A stretch of DNA of 41,485 bases from Helicobacteraceae bacterium. Lineage in GTDB: Bacteria > Campylobacterota > Campylobacteria > Campylobacterales > SZUA-545. Both the position numbers and the translations under genes were made by a program. The notes beneath the pieces are model-generated. The model saw nothing but the letters and a program-made list of their open reading frames with translations, was not told the DNA's origin and searched no databases. The DNA is taken from positions 1 through 41,485 of the forward strand of contig JAIRNH010000052.1 of NCBI GenBank assembly GCA_031258155.1, in the 5' to 3' direction. Below, one piece after another: positions 36,837 to 41,485 of this stretch (positions are counted from its first letter, which is position 1; each line of letters starts with the position of its first letter).

Positions 36837-37486
36837 ATCTCTTCTCTTAATAAAGACGCTATATCGCCGAAGTTATCAAATTTTCTCGTTTTTATATTTG
36901 TCGCCGCGCACTTTTCCAACAAGATTTTTTTGGCGAAAACTATATCCGAAATCCGCGCCGGCTCAAAATCCGGAGGTCCGTCGCCCGCAAAGATCAATCT
37001 ATAACCTTGATCTTTAAGAGTTTTTGCGAGCTTATATTTTGATACGCCTACTAATGGATCGTAAAACGGATCGCTTGTGTCGGGCGCGATCATCGTCAGC
37101 CCGCTCTCCTGCGCGTATTCGCCGCGATTGCTTAACAGCGTTATTTGAAACCTGTCGATCAGATCGCCTATAAGCCTTTTAATATAATAATCGCACCCCG
37201 CGCTAGCTATATAGATCGGTATCTTTTTTTCGCGGCAGAGCGAGAAAACCTCGCCTATGCGCGGATCGATCCTCACGCCGTTGATAAAGGCGTCGAACTC
37301 GCCGCGAGAGAGGCGAAGCGAGCCGAACATCTCTTTAAGCGCGTCAAAATGGCTCTTCTCGCCCGCCAAATACGCACGCCACGGCGCAAGCGCGTCGTCG
37401 TCAAAAAACGCTTGGGCTGTATAGTAAAAGAAATCGTCGTCGCTGATCGTGCCGTCAAAATCGCTTAGAAAAACATATTTGTTCAA
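36833..37486 (-). CDS. HAD-family phosphatase (MtnX/PSP-like)
   Basis: 217 residues. HAD motif I is LSDFDGTISDDDFF (nucleophile and acid Asp at ~9 and ~11), motif II is IYIASAGCDYYIK, and motif III/IV is RLIFAGDGPPDFEPARISD. The helical cap inserted after motif I places it with MtnX and phosphoserine phosphatase-like enzymes. It is translationally coupled to the glycerol-1-phosphate dehydrogenase-like gene, which suggests it acts on a polyol phosphate in the same route. No methionine-salvage neighbours are present. The substrate is unproven. Confidence 0.82.
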   Translation of the reverse strand: MNKYVFLSDFDGTISDDDFFYYTAQAFFDDDALAPWRAYLAGEKSHFDALKEMFGSLRLSRGEFDAFINGVRIDPRIGEVFSLCREKKIPIYIASAGCDYYIKRLIGDLIDRFQITLLSNRGEYAQESGLTMIAPDTSDPFYDPLVGVSKYKLAKTLKDQGYRLIFAGDGPPDFEPARISDIVFAKKILLEKCAATNIKTRKFDNFGDIASLLREEI

Positions 37487-37614
37487 TTATTCCTCGTTTA
37501 TGCTCGCTTGTTTGAGGTCTGATTATAGGCTTTTTCAAAAAAACGCGGCGCGGCAAAACGACTTTGCGCGTATAATTCAGTTTTTCTTTATATTGTCGAT
37601 AAATAAGGTCAAGA

Positions 37615-38517
37615 TTGAAGAATAATCTATTTTTGCTCGCCATATTTTGCGCGATGATCGCGTGGGGCGTTTCGTGGCCATGCATGAAAATATTGAACGA
37701 ATATTTAGACGCGGCGGAGCTTGTATTTGTGCGTTACGCGCTGACGGCGGCGGCTCTGATCGCAATCGCGGCGGTCGCGCGTCAAAAACTCGCGATCGAT
37801 CGCCGCTCGCTTTTGATCGCGATCGGCGCGGGAGCGATCACCGATATTTTTGGCTATCTGGTTTTTGTCGGAGTTACCTTTGGCGCGGCGGGACTCGGCG
37901 GCGCGTTTATCAACGCCGTTTCGCCGATTATCACCTACGCGCTGACTATGGCGCTGTTTCGGCGCAAAGCCGCGCCGCTTGATCTCGCCGCGCTGGCGAT
38001 CGGTTTTAGCGGCGCGCTACTTATACTGAACGTCTGGGAGTTCGAGGCGAGCGAAATTTTTTCTAAATACAACGCCGTATTTATCGCCGCCGCGTTTCTG
38101 TGGTCGATCGTAACGCTGCTAAGCGCGCGATCGCGCGCCAATATGATCGCGTTTTCGTTTTACCTGTACCTATCCGCGACGCTGTTTGCGACGGCTTTCA
38201 CAGATTTTGGCGCGATTGATTTGGCAAAAATGGACGCGCGGTTTTGGGGCGCGGCGCTGTTTGTAAGCGTAATTTCGACGGCGCTCGCCTCTACGCTCTT
38301 TTTTCTGGGTTCAAAAAGGCTCGGCGCCGATCGGGTTAGCGTCTTTATGTTTGTTACGCCCGCGAGCGCGATCATTGCGAGCGCGATCGCGCTAGACGAG
38401 CGGTTAAGCCGCGCCGAATTGGTAGGAATCGCGCTTGCGATCGCCGCCGTTTATATATTAAACCGCGCCGCGTTTTGCAAGCCGAAAACGGAACGCGCCG
38501 ATAGCAAACGATCTTAA
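37615..38517 (+). CDS. EamA/DMT-family inner-membrane transporter
   Basis: 300 residues with about ten hydrophobic helices in two EamA repeats. The first begins NNLFLLAIFCAMIAWGVSWP, with the typical Trp-Gly-x-x-Trp-Pro. The second ends in ELVGIALAIAAVYILNR. The start is TTG at 37615 with AAGGTCAAG before it, and TATAAT at 37571-37576 is a possible -10 box. It is probably an exporter of small metabolites. It is a single gene, divergent from the HAD phosphatase gene. Confidence 0.9.
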   Translation: MKNNLFLLAIFCAMIAWGVSWPCMKILNEYLDAAELVFVRYALTAAALIAIAAVARQKLAIDRRSLLIAIGAGAITDIFGYLVFVGVTFGAAGLGGAFINAVSPIITYALTMALFRRKAAPLDLAALAIGFSGALLILNVWEFEASEIFSKYNAVFIAAAFLWSIVTLLSARSRANMIAFSFYLYLSATLFATAFTDFGAIDLAKMDARFWGAALFVSVISTALASTLFFLGSKRLGADRVSVFMFVTPASAIIASAIALDERLSRAELVGIALAIAAVYILNRAAFCKPKTERADSKRS

Positions 38518-38695
38518 AAAGCCTCGCGCGCGAATAAACCGCCCTACATTGCGGAAACGAACGCCGCGCCAAAGGCAAAACGAGCGTTGCGCTAACGCGA
38601 TCTATTCGCGCCCATTGTCGGCTAAATCGTTATAAAAATCCGTTAAAAGCGGTAGAAAATAGCGAAAGATCGCAAATAAGCGGCTTGCGCTTTTG

Positions 38696-38932
38696 CTAAA
38701 TATACGAATTGGTTTGCGCGGCGCGGGGTTCCTCGTCGGTTTGGGCGATCTTTTGCAACGCTTCATAATGCCGCCGCGCCTCTTCGAGCGCCTTCTCTAG
38801 CTGAAAGCCCTGCATTACCTTTTTATATAGCGCGGGACGGTTCTTTTTCCAGTTGTGGAGGGTTTTTACATCGACGCCCAAGAAGCCCGCCATATCTCGA
38901 TTGGTCATTGCCGCCGTCCCTTTTGGGCGCAA
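38696..38932 (-). CDS. small HTH DNA-binding protein, candidate regulator of the adjacent peptide locus
   Basis: 78 residues from TTG at 38932, or 70 from ATG at 38908, which has GGGAC upstream; I cannot decide between them. The helix-turn-helix is TNRDMAGFLGVDVKTLHNWK (~10-29), a form seen in small Xre- or transposase-like HTH proteins. A charged helix follows (LEKALEEARRHYEALQK). It is transcribed away from the Cys-rich precursor gene, and the 131-base space between them holds three evenly spaced operator-like repeats. Regulation of that operon is inferred from position only. Confidence 0.75.
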   Translation of the reverse strand: MRPKGTAAMTNRDMAGFLGVDVKTLHNWKKNRPALYKKVMQGFQLEKALEEARRHYEALQKIAQTDEEPRAAQTNSYI

Positions 38933-38964
38933 TTTACAAAAGAAGCTCTGATGAAATCAACAGC

Positions 38965-39037
38965 GGAATTATTCCCTGTTTTAAGCCTATTATAAGGAAT
39001 AATTACATATCATTTACGCCAGAGAGGGAATAATTCC
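38965..39037 (+). promoter_or_regulatory. three 11-bp near-palindromes spaced exactly 31 bp apart
   Basis: GGAATTATTCC (38965-38975), GGAATAATTAC (38996-39006) and GGAATAATTCC (39027-39037). Starts are 31 bases apart, about three helical turns, so bound dimers would lie on one face of the DNA. They fill the space between the small HTH gene and the precursor gene. The last copy ends 15 bases before the ribosome site AAGGAGG (39052-39058). Confidence 0.75.
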
Positions 39038-39063
39038 TCTCCAACCCACATAAGGAGGTTGCT

Positions 39064-39369
39064 GTGGCAACTGGATCTAAAGACGAAACGACCAATGTCG
39101 GTCGTCGCAAGTTTTTAAAGGTTGCCGCCGTTAGCGCGGCTACGGCGGCGGGCTTTCTGGCGACCGCGACGTTTAACGCCAAAGAGGGCGTGAAAAGCTC
39201 CGATTCGACAAAGGGTTTAGGAAAAGGCTACGGCGAAGGCGCGTCGCTTGTCGCTACGTGCGGAATGAGCTATAGTTGCGGCGGAGGCGGCGGTCAATGC
39301 GGAATGAGCTATACTTGCCGTGGCGGCGGGGGAACGTGCGGAATGAGTTACTCTTGCTCTGGCAGTTAA
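39064..39369 (+). CDS. Tat-signal Cys-rich RiPP precursor peptide
   Basis: 101 residues from GTG at 39064, with AAGGAGG 5 bases before it. The N-terminal part is a twin-arginine signal: GRRKFLKVAAVSAATAAG (Arg14-Arg15). A Gly/Ser/Lys linker (~40-64) follows, and then the core: CGMSYSC (66-72), GGGGGQ, CGMSYTC (79-85), RGGGGT, CGMSYSC (92-98) and a short tail. The repeat period is 13 residues with six cysteines. A radical SAM/SPASM gene starts 5 bases after the stop. Repeated short Cys motifs beside such an enzyme are typical of RiPP precursors, where Cys sulfur or a side chain is crosslinked. Combination with a Tat leader implies folding or modification in the cytoplasm before export. I do not recognise a named family. 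Confidence 0.85.
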   Translation: MATGSKDETTNVGRRKFLKVAAVSAATAAGFLATATFNAKEGVKSSDSTKGLGKGYGEGASLVATCGMSYSCGGGGGQCGMSYTCRGGGGTCGMSYSCSGS

Positions 39370-39373
39370 AATT

Positions 39374-40693
39374 ATGCTACCTAAACTTGCCGACGGGATT
39401 TTTCATTTTGAAAAGTCCGAGAAGCAGCTATTTTTAGTTCCCGATCGCCCCGATTGGATAGTCGTTAACACAAACGGCGCGATTTTGCTTTTCGCTTGCG
39501 ACGGGACTCGCAACGAGGAGGATATTATCGCGTCGTTTGGCTTGAGCGATCAGGCTCGTTTGGACGCAAAAAAGCTGTTTGCGCGGGCGCGAGAGCGCGG
39601 CGTTTTGCAAAGCGAGGATCAAGGCGGCGATACTTCGCTCGCCCCCGCGTCGCGCAAACCAACCGGCGTAACGCCGCTAAGAACCGTGCATATCGAAATG
39701 AGCGACGGCTGCAATTTGCGCTGTAAATATTGCTACGCAAAATGCGGCAAATCCTCCAATATGATAAGCGCCGAAACGTTGGATAACATTCTCGACGAAG
39801 TCGGCGCGATTTCTGATTTTGTCGAATTTGTTCTCTCTGGCGGCGAACCGCTGTTAAATCCGCATACGTTAGACTTTGCCGAAAAAGCGGCAGCGGCAGG
39901 CGATTTTGTTCATCTGCTTACCAACGGAACGCTTATCGATTCCGACAAGATCGCCAAACGTATAGCCGCCTCCGCGAAATTAGTCAAAATCAGCATAGAC
40001 GGCTCGACGGAAGCGATTCATTCGATTACGAGAGGCAAGGGCAACTTTGACAGAGTAATACGAGGCGCAAATCTGTTGATCGACGTCGGCGCGAACGTAA
40101 CGATCGCAATGGTAGTAACTAGCAAAAACAAAGACGATATCGCCGCTATGAGCGAGCGTTGGGGCGGGCGTTTGAACTTCCAGCCGCTATTTCCCGCGGG
40201 GCGCGGCAAGGGGCGATCGGATTTAGCGATTAGCGGCGGAGAATATTACGGCGCGATGGCGGCGGTAAGAGGCGTAGCGCCAATGGCAAGAGTCGGCGCG
40301 ACGCTTGAGTCTTTGCGCGGCAGAGGCGTAAAGAAATGCGCGTTAGCCGATCGAGAGATCAGCATATCGGCTACAGGCGACGTCTATCCGTGCCAATTGC
40401 TTCACGCGCCCGAATTTCTGGCGGGAAATATCCGCGAGCGCCCGCTTAGAGAGATCTACCGCGAAAGCGACGCACTGAAAAGAGCGAGGGGCGTTACAAT
40501 CGATACGCTTGAAAAATGCTCGCGTTGTCCGATTCGTCTGCTCTGCGCCGGCGGTTGCCGCGCTAGAGACTACTACGAAGTTGGAAGCATAGAGAACGTG
40601 GGAGAGTTTTGCGAATACGAACAACTTGCGTTTATCAACGCTTTGTTTGATAATTCGGAATTAGCCGATATGGCAAGCGAGGAACGACAATGA
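39374..40693 (+). CDS. radical SAM/SPASM peptide maturase with an N-terminal PqqD-like domain
   Basis: 439 residues. Residues ~1-85 look like a PqqD/RRE fold (VNTNGAILLFACDGTRNEED) that would hold the precursor leader. The radical SAM cluster is Cys113-x3-Cys117-x2-Cys120 in CNLRCKYCYAKCGK, with LSGGEPLLNP and KISIDGS following. The SPASM domain carries seven cysteines: 322, 340, 382, 385, 391, 395 and 413 (spacing C-x17-C, then C-x2-C-x5-C-x3-C-x17-C), enough for two auxiliary clusters. Such enzymes make thioether or C-C links in RiPPs. The ATG has no strong ribosome site and probably depends on coupling with the precursor gene. Confidence 0.92.
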   Translation: MLPKLADGIFHFEKSEKQLFLVPDRPDWIVVNTNGAILLFACDGTRNEEDIIASFGLSDQARLDAKKLFARARERGVLQSEDQGGDTSLAPASRKPTGVTPLRTVHIEMSDGCNLRCKYCYAKCGKSSNMISAETLDNILDEVGAISDFVEFVLSGGEPLLNPHTLDFAEKAAAAGDFVHLLTNGTLIDSDKIAKRIAASAKLVKISIDGSTEAIHSITRGKGNFDRVIRGANLLIDVGANVTIAMVVTSKNKDDIAAMSERWGGRLNFQPLFPAGRGKGRSDLAISGGEYYGAMAAVRGVAPMARVGATLESLRGRGVKKCALADREISISATGDVYPCQLLHAPEFLAGNIRERPLREIYRESDALKRARGVTIDTLEKCSRCPIRLLCAGGCRARDYYEVGSIENVGEFCEYEQLAFINALFDNSELADMASEERQ

Positions 40694-41013
40694 AAAGAGC
40701 GATGCAGAGCGCGAGAATATGCGCGGCGATCCTGCTCGCAATCTCAATCGCTCGCGCCGATTGCGAAATGGAAGGCGTCGATAACTGGAAAACGACAGAC
40801 GGGCAAAGTTTGCTGTTGTATCAAAACGACAAGGCGCTCTGCCTAATAGAGTTAGACGTTTATTTCTGCGGGCTTAGCGGCGGCTTTACCAATAAGGCGG
40901 AGATTATTTTTACGGGCGCGTCAATCAAACGCGATTCAAAAATTATCATTGACGGGCATGTTTGCGATGTTTCCAAAGCAGAGCGCGTTACATTGTTTAA
41001 AATTGAAAAATAA
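40690..41013 (+). CDS. small secreted four-cysteine protein of the peptide locus
   Basis: 107 residues. A Sec signal (~1-23, ICAAILLAISIARA) leaves a mature protein of ~84 residues with Cys25, Cys51, Cys60 and Cys92, likely two disulfides. It is mostly beta by composition (QSLLLYQNDKALCLIELDVY, KIIIDGHVCDV). Its ATG overlaps the maturase stop (ATGA), so it belongs to the same operon. I recognise no family. A periplasmic partner, receptor or protector for the exported peptide is a guess from context. Confidence 0.8.
   Translation: MKRAMQSARICAAILLAISIARADCEMEGVDNWKTTDGQSLLLYQNDKALCLIELDVYFCGLSGGFTNKAEIIFTGASIKRDSKIIIDGHVCDVSKAERVTLFKIEK

Positions 41014-41485
<472 letters not shown>

Noticed and set aside
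39262-39360. Gly-rich linkers of the precursor as a poly-G contingency tract
   Set aside because: The glycines use mixed GGC/GGA/GGG codons with no long G run, so slippage switching is unlikely here.

Overview
The window is a bacterial chromosome segment that I assign to Campylobacterota (Epsilonproteobacteria), probably a host-associated or uncultured Helicobacteraceae-like lineage. The evidence is the order ruvC-dnaA-dnaN-gyrB around a replication origin, a gene of the HP0268 nuclease family followed by miaB and a DUF374 acyltransferase (the order of Helicobacter pylori HP0268-HP0270 and of the nusA-miaB region of Campylobacter jejuni), and long poly-G/poly-C tracts of the contingency-locus kind. 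No tRNA or rRNA gene was recognised.

Layout. 1-260: 3' debris of a flavodoxin-type gene and perhaps a cyclophilin-like gene, plus the start codon of a gene that leaves the window. 258-6615 (minus strand): a TetR regulator and a complete tripartite RND efflux operon (adaptor, pump, outer-membrane lipoprotein), with a 20-bp palindromic operator lying between the -35 and -10 boxes. 6616-9104: a C15 tract, a small broken ORF resembling a TetR N-terminus, and a TonB-dependent copper receptor with its metal-site residues. 9299-14597: polA, a small lipoprotein, a DUF2156 acyltransferase-like protein and queD. 14598-21621: ruvC, the origin region (DnaA-box-like sites on both sides of dnaA and a DnaA-trio element before dnaN), dnaN, gyrB, an HD-domain gene and queF. 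21757-22496: SRP RNA and a flavin reductase-like gene. 22850-26405: alaS, flanked by inverted ~105-bp repeats and degenerate CRISPR-like repeats. 26403-33718: a phase-variable methyltransferase and nusA on the minus strand, then on the plus strand the HP0268-family gene, miaB, DUF374, a membrane protein, a tyrosine recombinase and a three-gene set resembling PilM/N/O. 33636-37486 (minus): tilS, cmoA, rpsO, and a glycerol-1-phosphate dehydrogenase-like gene coupled to a HAD phosphatase. 37615-38517: an EamA transporter.

The most striking part is 38696-41013. It looks like a self-contained RiPP (ribosomally made, modified peptide) locus. A small divergent HTH regulator faces a promoter region with three copies of GGAATWATTCC spaced exactly 31 bp apart. 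Downstream come a 101-aa precursor with a Tat signal and three Cys-rich repeats (CGMSY[ST]C) separated by Gly-rich linkers, a PqqD-like/radical SAM/SPASM maturase, and a small Sec-secreted four-cysteine protein. I do not recognise the precursor as a named family. The window ends in a run of 72 G, probably a contig end at an unresolved poly-G tract.
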